64,000 nucleotides of DNA, taken from Macrococcus lamae. GTDB lineage: Bacteria; Bacillota; Bacilli; Staphylococcales; Staphylococcaceae. The notes beneath the pieces were generated by a model. It was not told the DNA's origin and did not search any database. It saw only the letters and a program-made list of their open reading frames with translations. Below, piece after piece: positions 47,040 through 55,874 of this stretch. The stretch is taken from the NCBI RefSeq assembly GCF_004359545.1, contig NZ_SCWB01000003.1, positions 1 through 64,000 on the forward strand, given 5' to 3'. The stretch's first letter is position 1. Each line of letters starts with the position of its first letter. The position numbers were made by a program, and so were the translations under genes.

Positions 47040-47063
47040 ATTATATTGTGATTTTAGTCACAT
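47040..47063 (-). promoter_or_regulatory. Rex-like operator and -10 box of ndh
   Basis: TTGTGATTTTAGTCACAT (47046-47063) matches the Rex operator TTGTGA-N6-TCACAA except for the last base or two. It abuts a TATAAT box on the minus strand (ATTATA at 47040-47045 on +). Rex is the NADH/NAD+-sensing repressor and controls ndh in B. subtilis; use here is inferred. Confidence 0.75.
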
Positions 47064-47133
47064 AAACTATTAATACATTCCTTTGCTATCATAACTTGAA
47101 TAGTAAATTTATTCAAGCTAATCGCCCTCATTT

Positions 47134-47493
47134 TTAGCAATTTTCAGGTGTTCCGGCAACTTCTCTCGTTCTAAATGAACTACCGCAGCCACATGCCGCG
47201 ATAGCATTGGGATTATCGATTGCAAAACCTCCGCCCATCAAGGATTGCTTGAAGTCAATAGTCGTTCCGTTCAATATCGGTGCATCTGCTTGATCCACCA
47301 GTACATTGACACCATAAAAATTTAACAATAGATCATTTGCTCCCGGGTTCTCTTCAGCACTCATTCCATAAGAAAGCCCAGTACAACCGCCTCCTTTGAC
47401 AGAGACTTTGAGATAACCGTTCGGCATACCATTTTTCGCCATCATATCCTTCACTTCATAGGCCGCTGCCTCTGTTAAAATGATAGTACTCAT
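47134..47493 (-). CDS. sufA: A-type Fe-S carrier SufA (HesB/IscA family)
   Basis: A 119-residue A-type carrier that delivers Fe-S clusters to target proteins. The three conserved Cys are present: GGGCTGLSYG (about 31-40) and the C-terminal ACGCGSSF (about 101-108). S. aureus has an orthologue named SufA at this position, and B. subtilis YutM is similar. It follows yuzB by ten bases on the same strand. Confidence 0.9.
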   Translation of the reverse strand: MSTIILTEAAAYEVKDMMAKNGMPNGYLKVSVKGGGCTGLSYGMSAEENPGANDLLLNFYGVNVLVDQADAPILNGTTIDFKQSLMGGGFAIDNPNAIAACGCGSSFRTREVAGTPENC

Positions 47494-47503
47494 AAAATAC
47501 CTC

Positions 47504-47740
47504 CTAAAATAGCCAATTTTCTTCGATATGTTTATATATGTTCTTTAGTAGTTCGTCTGCTGTTTCTCCTGTTACCACATCTCCGTTGACAAGCGCATAG
47601 AGATTCTCATTGCATAGACCGCAATAAGTCAGGCAGCCATATTCAAGGCAATCGACATCAGGATCTTCAGACAATGCATCAAACACACTCTGACTTCCAG
47701 CTGCCATGTTAGAAATACAGAACTCTACAATCGGATTCAT
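47504..47740 (-). CDS. DUF1450 (YuzB) family protein
   Basis: A 78-residue acidic protein with Cys8, Cys30, Cys35, Cys39 and Cys42 ([13 protein letters not shown]), a thioredoxin-like-ferredoxin pattern of the UPF0349/YuzB family. Function is unknown; the Cys pattern and the neighbouring sufA and nfu suggest, but do not prove, a metal or Fe-S role. Confidence 0.83.
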   Translation of the reverse strand: MNPIVEFCISNMAAGSQSVFDALSEDPDVDCLEYGCLTYCGLCNENLYALVNGDVVTGETADELLKNIYKHIEENWLF

Positions 47741-47863
47741 TATTCACCTCAAACAAAAATTAATCTTAGTGACTAAAGCGCTACAAATAAACTGTAATCT
47801 ATATTATAATTTATGATAGTTGAAAAAAGTAGAATTTTGACTTTAAAAGAAAAGGGGATCGAA

Positions 47864-48928
47864 ATGAAAAATCTTGTACTGCTTGGCGGCGGATATGGAA
47901 ACATGCGTGTAATGCAGCGTCTACTTCCATCTGTCTTACCTGAAGAATATACAATCACATTAATAGATAGAATTCCTTTTCAAGGATTAAAAACAGAATA
48001 CTATGCACTGGCAGCTGGTACAGAATCTGATAAGGATATCCGTGTAGAGTTTCCTAAAGATCAGCGATTAAATCAGACATTCGGAGAAATCACTGCAATT
48101 GATCTTGATAAGCAGATAGTTTCAGTAGGAGATTCTCAAGTCGATTATGATGAGCTGATTATTGGTCTTGGTTGTGACGATAAATATCATAATGTACCAG
48201 GAGCAGATACTTATACGTACAGTATCCAGACTATCACTCAGGCAAGAAAGAGTTATCAGGCGATTGCAAACTTACCGGCTGGCAGTACTGTCGGAATTGT
48301 CGGCGCAGGTTTAAGCGGCATCGAACTGGCAAGTGAACTACGCGAATCGCGCTCTGACCTCAAAATTAAATTGTTTGATAGAGGCGAACGTATTTTACCG
48401 GCCTTCCCAGAGAAATTAAGCAAATACGTTAAAAAATGGTTTGATAAACACGATGTAGAAGTTATTCCAAAATCAAATGTTGTCAAAGTGGAACCAGGTA
48501 AATTATATAATAATGATGATACACATGAAGTCGATATTTGCGTATGGACAGCAGGTATTCAACCTGTTGAAATCGTCCGGAACCTCCCGGTGGAGTTCGG
48601 TGAAGGCAGCCGAGTCCGTGTGAATCAGTATCATCAGATTCCAACGCATCCTAATGTTTACGTTGTTGGTGACTGTGCTTTATTACCTCACGCACCAAGT
48701 GCACAGCTGGCTGAAGTGCAGGCTGAACAGATAGTGGATGTACTTAAGATGCAATGGGAAGGAAAGGCTCTTCCTGAAAAAATGCCTGAACTGAAAATGC
48801 AGGGTTTCATCGGTTCATTGGGAGATAAAGAAGGATTTGCCTTCTTGATGGACCGCACTGTCACAGGACGCATCGCAAGAATTATGAAGTCAGGCGTGTT
48901 ATGGCTCTATAAATATCATAACGGCTAG
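47864..48928 (+). CDS. NADH dehydrogenase-like flavoprotein (YutJ type)
   Basis: A 354-residue NDH-2-related FAD/NAD(P) oxidoreductase. It has LVLLGGGYGNMRV (about 4-16) for FAD, GIVGAGLSGIELASEL (about 146-161) for NAD(P), and VYVVGDCALLPHAP for the second FAD motif. It lacks the quinone-site AQxAxQQ motif of Ndh (SAQLAEVQAEQ instead), so it may not be a respiratory NDH-2. ATG 47864 is chosen by AAGGGG upstream; an in-frame ATG 51 bases earlier lacks a site. The B. subtilis yutJ neighbourhood (yuzB, yuzD, yutI) is the same. Confidence 0.85.
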   Translation: MKNLVLLGGGYGNMRVMQRLLPSVLPEEYTITLIDRIPFQGLKTEYYALAAGTESDKDIRVEFPKDQRLNQTFGEITAIDLDKQIVSVGDSQVDYDELIIGLGCDDKYHNVPGADTYTYSIQTITQARKSYQAIANLPAGSTVGIVGAGLSGIELASELRESRSDLKIKLFDRGERILPAFPEKLSKYVKKWFDKHDVEVIPKSNVVKVEPGKLYNNDDTHEVDICVWTAGIQPVEIVRNLPVEFGEGSRVRVNQYHQIPTHPNVYVVGDCALLPHAPSAQLAEVQAEQIVDVLKMQWEGKALPEKMPELKMQGFIGSLGDKEGFAFLMDRTVTGRIARIMKSGVLWLYKYHNG

Positions 48929-48932
48929 AACT

Positions 48933-48970
48933 ATTAAACGCCTTGGAGAAAAGTGTCCAGGGCGTTTAAT
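48933..48970. terminator. Bidirectional terminator between yutJ and yuzD
   Basis: Outer stem ATTAAACGCC / GGCGTTTAAT with an inner CTTGGA/TCCAGG-type extension, between convergent genes. Confidence 0.85.
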
Positions 48971-48979
48971 TTATGACGA

Positions 48980-49309
48980 TTATTTTTTTGATGGTTTAAT
49001 AAAAATCCGCTCAATATATTTAGTCAGCTGTGGCAGCTGGATATATCCGTCTGCTACAACTTCATCATTCATTGTGATAAGCGGATAGAACAATTCGTCA
49101 TTGTCAATCTGCTCAATTAAAGATTGATCGTAATCTGACTTACCTTCTTTATCAGTAATATCGATGTAATTGAAAGTAAAATCCAGGTTATTAAATTTTC
49201 GCCTTAAGTTCGGCTGTATCCAATCAAAAATATCTTTAGACGTCGGCGCATTGACACAGCTTGCACAAACGACATTTGCACCATATACATTGACTTTAAT
49301 AGAATCCAA
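48980..49309 (-). CDS. YuzD family (DUF1462) thioredoxin-like protein
   Basis: A protein of about 109 residues with a CxxC motif, VVCASCVNAPTS (about 13-24), like a glutaredoxin-type fold of the YuzD/DUF1462 family. Function unknown; found next to nfu in related genomes. The upstream ATG at 49313-49315 touches the AAGGGGGG ribosome binding site with no spacer, while the TTG two codons later (49307-49309) is six bases away, so TTG is my choice. Confidence 0.8.
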   Translation of the reverse strand: MDSIKVNVYGANVVCASCVNAPTSKDIFDWIQPNLRRKFNNLDFTFNYIDITDKEGKSDYDQSLIEQIDNDELFYPLITMNDEVVADGYIQLPQLTKYIERIFIKPSKK

Positions 49310-49390
49310 GTGCATCCCCCCTTAACCAATTCACTAAAATGTGCTATAGTAATTATACTATTAGCAAGGCTATAAAGAAAGGAGTCTCCT

Positions 49391-49633
49391 ATGACTACAG
49401 AACAACAGACAATGTTCGACCAGGTTAATGAAGTTCTTGAGAAACTTCGCCCATTCCTATTACGTGACGGCGGTGACTGTGAATTAGTTGATGTTGAGGA
49501 TGGTATCGTGAAATTACGATTACTCGGTGCATGCGGCACATGCCCTTCTTCTACTATCACTTTAAAAGCCGGTATTGAACGTGCACTTCTTGAAGAAGTA
49601 CCAGGAGTTGTAGAAGTAGAACAAGTTTTTTAA
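49391..49633 (+). CDS. nfu: Fe-S scaffold/carrier Nfu (NifU C-terminal domain)
   Basis: An 80-residue NifU C-terminal-type protein that carries a 4Fe-4S cluster between two subunits. The cluster motif is [10 protein letters not shown] (about 51-60) with Cys53 and Cys56 spaced CxxC. S. aureus Nfu is encoded at the same place. A good GGAG site precedes the ATG and a strong terminator follows, so it is a single-gene unit. Confidence 0.94.
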   Translation: MTTEQQTMFDQVNEVLEKLRPFLLRDGGDCELVDVEDGIVKLRLLGACGTCPSSTITLKAGIERALLEEVPGVVEVEQVF

Positions 49634-49641
49634 TATAATTC

Positions 49642-49668
49642 AAGACCACTCATGTGGTCTTTTTTTGT
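49642..49668 (+). terminator. Terminator of nfu
   Basis: Stem AAGACCAC / GTGGTCTT with a four-base loop and seven T. Confidence 0.93.
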
Positions 49669-49695
49669 TTCTTGAGGCTTCCGACGGGTAATTAA

Positions 49696-49723
49696 TTGTA
49701 TATATTCTCAGTTTACATATAAT
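49696..49723 (+). promoter_or_regulatory. Candidate sigma-A promoter of fdhA
   Basis: TTGTAT (49696-49701) and TATAAT (49718-49723) are 16 bases apart, 48 bases before the fdhA start codon. Confidence 0.65.
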
Positions 49724-49770
49724 GAAAATAGGCATAAAGTTTTTAATCTGAATTGAAAGAGGGGTTATTT

Positions 49771-52740
49771 ATGAGCGAGACAACGACTCAGAATGTCAAC
49801 ATCATATTAAACGGTACTCAATTAGAACTTCCTGCAAGAGCTAATCTTCTTGAATACTTAAGATGGCAGGGCATTGATGTTCCATCACTTTGTTATCATT
49901 CAGATCTTGGTGCTATTGAAACATGTGACGCTTGTATTATTGAAGTTAACGGGGAACTCGTACGTGCATGTAGTATCGAATTTAAAAACGGTGATGTTGT
50001 AAAGACGGGAACGAGTGAAGCATTTGAAGCACAGATGATCGCTATGGACCGCATCCTTCATAATCATGAACTTTACTGTACAGTTTGTGATTTCAATAAT
50101 GGTAACTGTACAGTTCATAATACGGTCAAACAATTGAAAATTGACCATCAGGCAACCCATCAGTCACCAAAAGGAGCACCTGTTAACAGAGGCAAATTTT
50201 ATCGTTATGACCCAGATCAATGTATTTTATGTGGCCGCTGTGTTCAGGCATGTCAAAACGTGCAGGTCAATGAAACACTATTGATTGACTGGGAGCTTGA
50301 ACGACCGCGCGTCATATGGGATGGAAATGGTTCTACTGCTATCGACGATTCTTCATGCGTTAACTGCGGACACTGCTCAACAGTCTGTCCATGCAATGCG
50401 ATGATGGAAGTCGGTATGGAAGGTGAAGCAGGATTCCTGACAGGAATGCTAAAAGATGCATTCCGTCCTGCGGTAGAAGTGACAAAAGCTGTTGAAACAG
50501 GTTACACCCCGCTGATGGCTATTTCTGACATTGAAGCTGAGATGCGTCAAGATAGAATTAAAAAGACAAAAACAGTATGTACTTACTGCGGGGTCGGCTG
50601 TTCATTTGAAGTATGGACAAAAAGTCGCGATATTCTCAAAGTTGAACCGTCACCTGAGGCTCCTGCCAACCAGATTTCTACTTGTGTCAAAGGTAAATTT
50701 GGCTGGGATTTCGTCAACTCCGGTCAACGTTTGACAAAACCATTGATTCGTGACGGTGCAGAATTCAGAGAGGCAACATGGGAAGAGGCATATCGCCTAA
50801 TCGCTATGAACTTTAAAGAGACACTTGAAAAACGTGGACCGGAACGACTGGCGTTCATTACATCTTCCAAGTGTACAAATGAAGAGTCATATTTAATGCA
50901 GAAGCTTGCACGTGCTGTTATTGGCACTAACAATGTCGACAACTGTTCAAGGTATTGTCAGTCACCTGCTACGATGGGCTTATGGCGTACAGTCGGTTAT
51001 GGTGGTGACTCCGGTTCTATTACAGATATCGCCAGTGCCGAGCTGATTATCGGAATCGGTACAAATACTGCGGAAGCGCATCCAGTCATCGCCACCCGCG
51101 TGAAGAGTGCTCAGAAATTACATGGCTCAAAACTACTTGTATCTGATCTAAGAAAACATGAACTTGCTGAACGCGCAGATATGTTTATCCGTCCAAATCC
51201 AGCTTCAGATCTTGTCTGGCTTAATGCAGTCACGAAGTATATCATCGATAATAACTGGCAGGATCAGCAATTCATTGACGAACACGTCAATCACTATGAT
51301 GAGCTCGTTAACAGCCTTGAAAAATATACATTGGACTACGCGGTACAGCATACAGGACTAACTAAAGAAGAATTAATCCGTGTGGCTACAATGATTCACG
51401 AAGCAAAATCAACAGTGATCATGTGGGCGATGGGAATCACTCAGCAGCGAGGTGGCAGTGATGCTTCTACAGCAATTTCCAACCTGCTGCTTGTCACAGG
51501 TAACTATATGAAACCTGGTGCCGGTGCTTATCCGCTTCGTGGTCATAATAACGTGCAGGGTGCGAGTGATATGGGTAGTATGCCGGACCATCTGCCAGGC
51601 TACCAGAAGATCACAGATGAAGAAGCTATGGCTAAGTTCAGCAATGCATGGGGCGTTAAGTTGAATCCAAATAAAGGTCAGAATAATCACCAGATGGTCG
51701 ACGCGATGCATTCTGGTGAACTGGACCTGCTATATTTAAAAGGTGAAGATATGGGAATTGTCGATTCAAATATCAACCATGTCAGAGCTGGCTTTGAAAA
51801 ACTTAAATTCATGGTCGTGCAGGATATCTTCTTCTCTAAGACTTGTGAATATGCAGATGTAGTTTTACCTGCTTCACCAAGTTTTGAGAAAACCGGAACG
51901 TTTTCTAATACAGAACGCCGTATACAACGCTTAAATCAGGTATTTGAACCATTGGAAGGATCAAAACCTGACTGGGTCATTATACAGGATATTGCAAATC
52001 ATTTAGGTGCAGGATGGAACTATACACATCCAAGCCAAATTATGGATGAAATCGCTGCTCTTACGCCGATTTATGCCGGTGTAAGTTATGATCGCCTGGA
52101 TGGATTCAATAGTTTACAATGGCCCGTCCATGCTGACGGCACTGATACACCACTGCTCTTTACAGAAGGATTCCCGTTTGATGACAAGAAAGCGAGATTA
52201 TTTCCTGTAGACTGGACACCGCCGACTGAATACGGCGAAGAATACGATATTCATGTCAATAACGGGCGTCTGCTGGAACATTTCCACGAAGGAAACATGA
52301 CTTACAAAGTAGCCGGACTGAAAAGCGAGACACCTGAGACATTTCTTGAAGTATCGCATGAACTAGCTGCAGAGCGCGGTATAGAAGACGGAACTTTAGT
52401 TCGTCTGCAGTCTCCGTACGGTAAAGTAGATGTAAAAACAATCGTGACTGACCGCGTTTTCGATAAAGAAGTCTACTTACCGATGAACGATTCAGGTGAT
52501 GCTGCTATTAATTTACTATCCAGCTCTATTGCAGATAAGAATACTTCTACACCTGCTTACAAAGAAACAAAAGCAAAACTCATGATTCTGGAGCGTGGCG
52601 GCAGATCACCGCTTCCATCCTCTAACTTCCGCTATGGCAATCCTATACCGCAATATGGCGTGAACGTGCAGCAGAAATGGGCACGTCCAGATTATGTCTT
52701 CCCTGGAGATATTGTCAGAGAAAGAAGAGGTGGCAAATAA
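49771..52740 (+). CDS. fdhA: Formate dehydrogenase subunit alpha (NuoG-like N-terminus, molybdenum enzyme)
   Basis: A 989-residue NAD-linked-type formate dehydrogenase. In order: a 2Fe-2S ferredoxin domain with CYHSDLGAIETCDAC and VRAC (about 40-70), a His/Cys cluster (CTVCDFNNGNC, about 102), two 4Fe-4S motifs (CILCGRCVQAC about 150 and CVNCGHCSTVC about 195), CTYCGVGCSF (about 272), and the molybdopterin catalytic domain with NCSRYCQSPATMG (about 392) and a C-terminal MGD-binding domain. The catalytic position is Cys, not selenocysteine. ATG 49771 follows GAGGGG; an earlier in-frame ATG has no site. It is coupled to the DUF1641 gene. Confidence 0.93.
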   Translation: MSETTTQNVNIILNGTQLELPARANLLEYLRWQGIDVPSLCYHSDLGAIETCDACIIEVNGELVRACSIEFKNGDVVKTGTSEAFEAQMIAMDRILHNHELYCTVCDFNNGNCTVHNTVKQLKIDHQATHQSPKGAPVNRGKFYRYDPDQCILCGRCVQACQNVQVNETLLIDWELERPRVIWDGNGSTAIDDSSCVNCGHCSTVCPCNAMMEVGMEGEAGFLTGMLKDAFRPAVEVTKAVETGYTPLMAISDIEAEMRQDRIKKTKTVCTYCGVGCSFEVWTKSRDILKVEPSPEAPANQISTCVKGKFGWDFVNSGQRLTKPLIRDGAEFREATWEEAYRLIAMNFKETLEKRGPERLAFITSSKCTNEESYLMQKLARAVIGTNNVDNCSRYCQSPATMGLWRTVGYGGDSGSITDIASAELIIGIGTNTAEAHPVIATRVKSAQKLHGSKLLVSDLRKHELAERADMFIRPNPASDLVWLNAVTKYIIDNNWQDQQFIDEHVNHYDELVNSLEKYTLDYAVQHTGLTKEELIRVATMIHEAKSTVIMWAMGITQQRGGSDASTAISNLLLVTGNYMKPGAGAYPLRGHNNVQGASDMGSMPDHLPGYQKITDEEAMAKFSNAWGVKLNPNKGQNNHQMVDAMHSGELDLLYLKGEDMGIVDSNINHVRAGFEKLKFMVVQDIFFSKTCEYADVVLPASPSFEKTGTFSNTERRIQRLNQVFEPLEGSKPDWVIIQDIANHLGAGWNYTHPSQIMDEIAALTPIYAGVSYDRLDGFNSLQWPVHADGTDTPLLFTEGFPFDDKKARLFPVDWTPPTEYGEEYDIHVNNGRLLEHFHEGNMTYKVAGLKSETPETFLEVSHELAAERGIEDGTLVRLQSPYGKVDVKTIVTDRVFDKEVYLPMNDSGDAAINLLSSSIADKNTSTPAYKETKAKLMILERGGRSPLPSSNFRYGNPIPQYGVNVQQKWARPDYVFPGDIVRERRGGK

Positions 52741-53405
52741 TGGCGCAACCAACTAAAGTTATTAGAAGAACAGAAGTAAATGTTGATGAGCTCCGTTCAG
52801 AGGAGCTGCGCGAACTCGAGGACCAGCTGATGATGCATAAAGATACATTGCTCAAACTGTTCCGCCTGATGGAACAACTGGACAATCACGAAGTGTTCAA
52901 CGCACTGAACGCCGGTCTCGCAAAAAGTGACCCTATACTGACACGTGTACTGAATGCATTGAATGAGACAGAGATTGATAAAGCTATCCGTAACGGCCTT
53001 TTACTTTCTCAAGGACTCGGCAAGTTTAAATTCGATGCACTTGAGCCTATGATTCTAAAAATCAATAAAGGATTTGAATTATCAGCTGAGCACAATGAAA
53101 GGCAGTCACTTGGCTTGATCAGTCTGCTTAAAGTTTTAGTAAGCCGTGACTTCATCGAAGGTGCTGTATTCCTGACAAAGTTTGTTCAAGGATTCGGAAT
53201 CAGTACTGAGCGCTTAAAACAGGAACAAGGTATCGTTGACCCTGTTCAGACCATTGCGGGTGATTGGGAAGACGTCAATAAAGTTGAGCCTCCAGGAAAA
53301 TCAGCTCAACAACATTACAGCAGCTCTCCAACATTTCTTGGACTTGCTGCTGGTGCTGCAGTAATTGCTGCTGGTATTATTGTTATTAAAAATTTATCTG
53401 AGTAA
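52740..53405 (+). CDS. DUF1641 protein, formate dehydrogenase partner, with C-terminal membrane helix
   Basis: A 221-residue DUF1641 (YjgD-like) protein, regularly encoded with this FdhA type. The conserved helical block includes NHEVFNALNAGLAKSDPI (about 50-67) and a Gly-rich LLSLLKVL-like region (LGLISLLKVLVSRDF, about 124-138). Residues about 197-216 (FLGLAAGAAVIAAGIIVI) form one C-terminal membrane helix, which could tether the enzyme to the membrane. Its ATG shares one base with the fdhA stop (TAATG). Molecular role unknown. Confidence 0.85.
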   Translation: MAQPTKVIRRTEVNVDELRSEELRELEDQLMMHKDTLLKLFRLMEQLDNHEVFNALNAGLAKSDPILTRVLNALNETEIDKAIRNGLLLSQGLGKFKFDALEPMILKINKGFELSAEHNERQSLGLISLLKVLVSRDFIEGAVFLTKFVQGFGISTERLKQEQGIVDPVQTIAGDWEDVNKVEPPGKSAQQHYSSSPTFLGLAAGAAVIAAGIIVIKNLSE

Positions 53406-53432
53406 TAAACACCACCTTAAAATAAAAGACCA

Positions 53433-53553
53433 TAAAAAAGAAAGACCGAGACAAAATTGTAAATGTCTTCGAAAACGTCACACGGTGAATCCTGAGAAAA
53501 TCACCCGTATGAAGTTAACGCGAAGAATGACAACTGTTCTGGTCTTTCTTTTT
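53433..53553. repeat. About 120-bp imperfect palindrome with terminator-like arms
   Basis: Outer arms AAAAAGAAAGACC (from 53434) and GGTCTTTCTTTTT (ending 53553) are perfect. Inside, GTCTTCG / CGCGAAG and ACGGTGA / TCACCCGT continue the pairing with mismatches, so the whole segment can fold as one long hairpin. It ends in T-rich sequence on the plus strand and reaches the stop codon of the convergent 2-hydroxyacid dehydrogenase gene. It may be a large bidirectional terminator or a small non-coding repeat element. Confidence 0.65.
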
Positions 53554-54517
53554 ATTTGTTTTTGACAGCCGTGAGCGGCTCTTCACTGTTTAGTATATGT
53601 CGTGCATTATCGACACATAACTGAATCATAGCATCTCTTGTTTCAACAGATGCGCTGCCGATATGAGGTAAGATGACGATATTCGGCTCCTTTAAGAATG
53701 GATGATCTTCTTTAATCGGTTCGACAGCAAGTACATCAAGTCCAGCAGCGAGAATATCTTGGTTTTGTACAGCTTGAAGCAAATCTTCTTCAATGACGTG
53801 ACCGCCACGTCCGATATTGATGAAAATTGCATCGTTTTTCATCTGCTGGAATACTTCCTTATTGAACTTACCTTTTGTCTCATCAGTCAATGGCGCTGTG
53901 CAGACAACATAGTCACTCTCTTTAATCAGTTCATCAAATTCGGCATAAGACACGCCAATGCCCTGCTCCGCTTCTTCATGTCTTGAACGGTTATGATAAA
54001 GAATCTTCATACCGAATCCCTTGCAGCGTTGTGCAAAAGCCTGACCAATCATACCCATGCCATAGATACCCACTGTTTTTCCGTAGACGTCTTTACCGGC
54101 CATTAAATATGGTGACCAGCCAACCCAGCCGCCGCTTTGAACCATCTCTGCTGCTTCAGTGATACGGCGCGCTGTCACGAGCATCAGTGTAAAAGCAAGT
54201 TCTGCTGTTGTTTCAGTCAACACGTCCGGTGTATTGCACACAATAATTCCTTTTTCTGCTGCATAGTCCAGATCAATATTATCATAGCCGACTGCCAGAT
54301 TGATCACTGCTTTTAATTCAGGGCAGTTATCAATATATTCCCGATCAACTTTATCGCTCAGCATCGTGATAACGACTGTTTTATCATTGCTTTGCTCGAG
54401 AAATGCTTCTCGGGGCATCGGTTTCAGCTCTTCCGGATACATCGTTACTTCCGACATCTGCTGCAAATCATTTAAAAATCGTTCCGGCACTGCTCTAGTA
54501 ATTAATATTTTATTCAT
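53552..54517 (-). CDS. D-2-hydroxyacid dehydrogenase (glyoxylate/hydroxypyruvate reductase type)
   Basis: A 321-residue NAD(P)-dependent dehydrogenase. The NAD motif is [21 protein letters not shown] at about 147-167; catalytic Arg is in [14 protein letters not shown] (about 232), Glu in DVLAVEPI (about 261) and His in LPHIGSAS (about 279). It probably reduces glyoxylate or hydroxypyruvate, or acts on another 2-keto acid. ATG 54515-54517 is eight bases after AAGGGAG; an upstream in-frame ATG has no site. Its first eight bases overlap the nagD-like stop. Confidence 0.9.
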   Translation of the reverse strand: MNKILITRAVPERFLNDLQQMSEVTMYPEELKPMPREAFLEQSNDKTVVITMLSDKVDREYIDNCPELKAVINLAVGYDNIDLDYAAEKGIIVCNTPDVLTETTAELAFTLMLVTARRITEAAEMVQSGGWVGWSPYLMAGKDVYGKTVGIYGMGMIGQAFAQRCKGFGMKILYHNRSRHEEAEQGIGVSYAEFDELIKESDYVVCTAPLTDETKGKFNKEVFQQMKNDAIFINIGRGGHVIEEDLLQAVQNQDILAAGLDVLAVEPIKEDHPFLKEPNIVILPHIGSASVETRDAMIQLCVDNARHILNSEEPLTAVKNK

Positions 54518-55304
54518 AGGTCTTTCTCCCTTCATAATAATCAATCACTTCAAGCAAGTTTTTCACAGAATAAGTCGGAGGAATCTTCTCTTCCAAAATA
54601 GCTTCGTATGTTGTTACTCCTGTCTGAACATGCAGCGTATCAATGCCGCTGTTAATACCAGACATGATATCGGTCATATAGAGATCCCCGATCATCACCA
54701 GTTCTTCTTTCGGCAGACCGATTAACTCCACTGCTTTGTTCATAATATGCTGTTCCGGTTTACCGATATATACTGGTTCAATGCCTGTAGACACAGCTAC
54801 AACACTTGTCAGTGCCCCGTTGCCTGGTAAGAATCCACGTTCAGTCGGGATCGATACATCTGGATTAGTCGATATAAACGTTGCTCCATTACGGACTGCA
54901 AGACATGCCACAGCATATTTCTCATAGGTGATATCAACATCGAGACCGATTACGACATAATCTACATCTTCTGTGACTTTGACGACCAGTCCAGCGTCTT
55001 CCAGTGCCGTTCTGATGCCTGTTCCACCAATGACATAGACACTAGCCCCCGGCTTTTCCTCAGCAATATACATTGCAGTCGCCATTGCAGACGTCACGAC
55101 ATTGTCAGCAGTACTGACAAAACCCATGCTGGACAATTTATCCGATACTTCTTCAGGGGTCTTTGAAGCGTTGTTGGTCACAAATAAGTACGGAAGGTTA
55201 TGCTCGGCAAGGTAATCGATAAACTCCTTAGCCCCTTCGATGATACGTGTCCCAGCATACATCGTGCCATCTAGATCGAGCAGATAACCTCTATACTTCT
55301 TCAT
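54510..55304 (-). CDS. NagD/YutF-type HAD-IIA phosphatase
   Basis: A 264-residue HAD phosphatase of subfamily IIA. Motif I is [12 protein letters not shown] (Asp10, Asp12), motif [10 protein letters not shown] (about 40), motif III Lys in [13 protein letters not shown] (about 183) and motif [12 protein letters not shown] (about 205). YutF in B. subtilis occupies the same neighbourhood; the substrate is likely a small phosphomonoester. It overlaps both neighbours (YutE by four bases and the dehydrogenase by eight), so the three are coupled. Confidence 0.9.
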   Translation of the reverse strand: MKKYRGYLLDLDGTMYAGTRIIEGAKEFIDYLAEHNLPYLFVTNNASKTPEEVSDKLSSMGFVSTADNVVTSAMATAMYIAEEKPGASVYVIGGTGIRTALEDAGLVVKVTEDVDYVVIGLDVDITYEKYAVACLAVRNGATFISTNPDVSIPTERGFLPGNGALTSVVAVSTGIEPVYIGKPEQHIMNKAVELIGLPKEELVMIGDLYMTDIMSGINSGIDTLHVQTGVTTYEAILEEKIPPTYSVKNLLEVIDYYEGRKTYE

Positions 55305-55729
55305 GCTCTGCCTCCTTTACCGAACGCCGACACAGGTCCAAGTTCATTGTCGATAAATGACAGGACGGAAGGCTTAAATGACTGATAAGCCGACATGTGC
55401 TCAGAAAACTGCTGCTTCAACGCCTGATGATTTATCGCTGTATAATCTCTGACCATCCACTGTCTCAGCGGAAGTGTCTCGGTAATAGCTTTTGCATCAT
55501 CACGACTGATGACTTTCTCCATTTCCAGAATATCAATGACATCCTGATAGCTGCCGGGATCTCTCATGATGAATCCATCGATTATCATATTTCCAACGTC
55601 GACCACGCTTTCAATCAGCATATGACATATACGTTCCAACCCATATCCCTGTGCTTCACTGAAACTGTGAGTCAACTGTTCAATATAATCCAGTTTGAGT
55701 TGTAATTCTTCTCTGTCCACAAAATACAT
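55301..55729 (-). CDS. DUF86/HepT-like (YutE) HEPN protein with altered RNase motif
   Basis: A 142-residue helical protein of the DUF86 HEPN family, as YutE of B. subtilis. HepT RNase toxins have the motif R-x4-H-x-Y. Here the matching stretch is LRQWMVRDY with Arg89, Arg94 and Tyr96, so the catalytic His is replaced by Arg. No MntA-type nucleotidyltransferase antitoxin is adjacent. It looks like a domesticated, non-nuclease member. It heads the group with nagD-like and dehydrogenase genes. Confidence 0.8.
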   Translation of the reverse strand: MYFVDREELQLKLDYIEQLTHSFSEAQGYGLERICHMLIESVVDVGNMIIDGFIMRDPGSYQDVIDILEMEKVISRDDAKAITETLPLRQWMVRDYTAINHQALKQQFSEHMSAYQSFKPSVLSFIDNELGPVSAFGKGGRA

Positions 55730-55874
55730 ATGATCGCCTCCATACTTAGTTTAACAAATTTCTGCAAGTACGACATGGCTGATATATCACTCTCAGTAAA
55801 TAAAAATCGTTGTGAAGTTTAGAAATATTGATTGCAAGGTATATATTAAGAAATCAGAATGAGGAGATGGCACA

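Noticed and set aside
47095-47117. CTTGAATA / TATTCAAG inverted repeat between sufA and ndh
   Set aside because: It has no T-run and no match to an operator I know; AT-rich palindromes of this size are common here. It may be part of the ndh -35 region, but I cannot support a call.
50941-51000. Possible selenocysteine in FdhA
   Set aside because: The catalytic position in the NCSRYC motif is an ordinary Cys codon and no in-frame TGA is present, so no SECIS or selenium machinery is implied.
55301-55729. HepT-MntA type toxin-antitoxin system
   Set aside because: The RNase His is missing and no nucleotidyltransferase gene is adjacent; the neighbours are conserved housekeeping genes.
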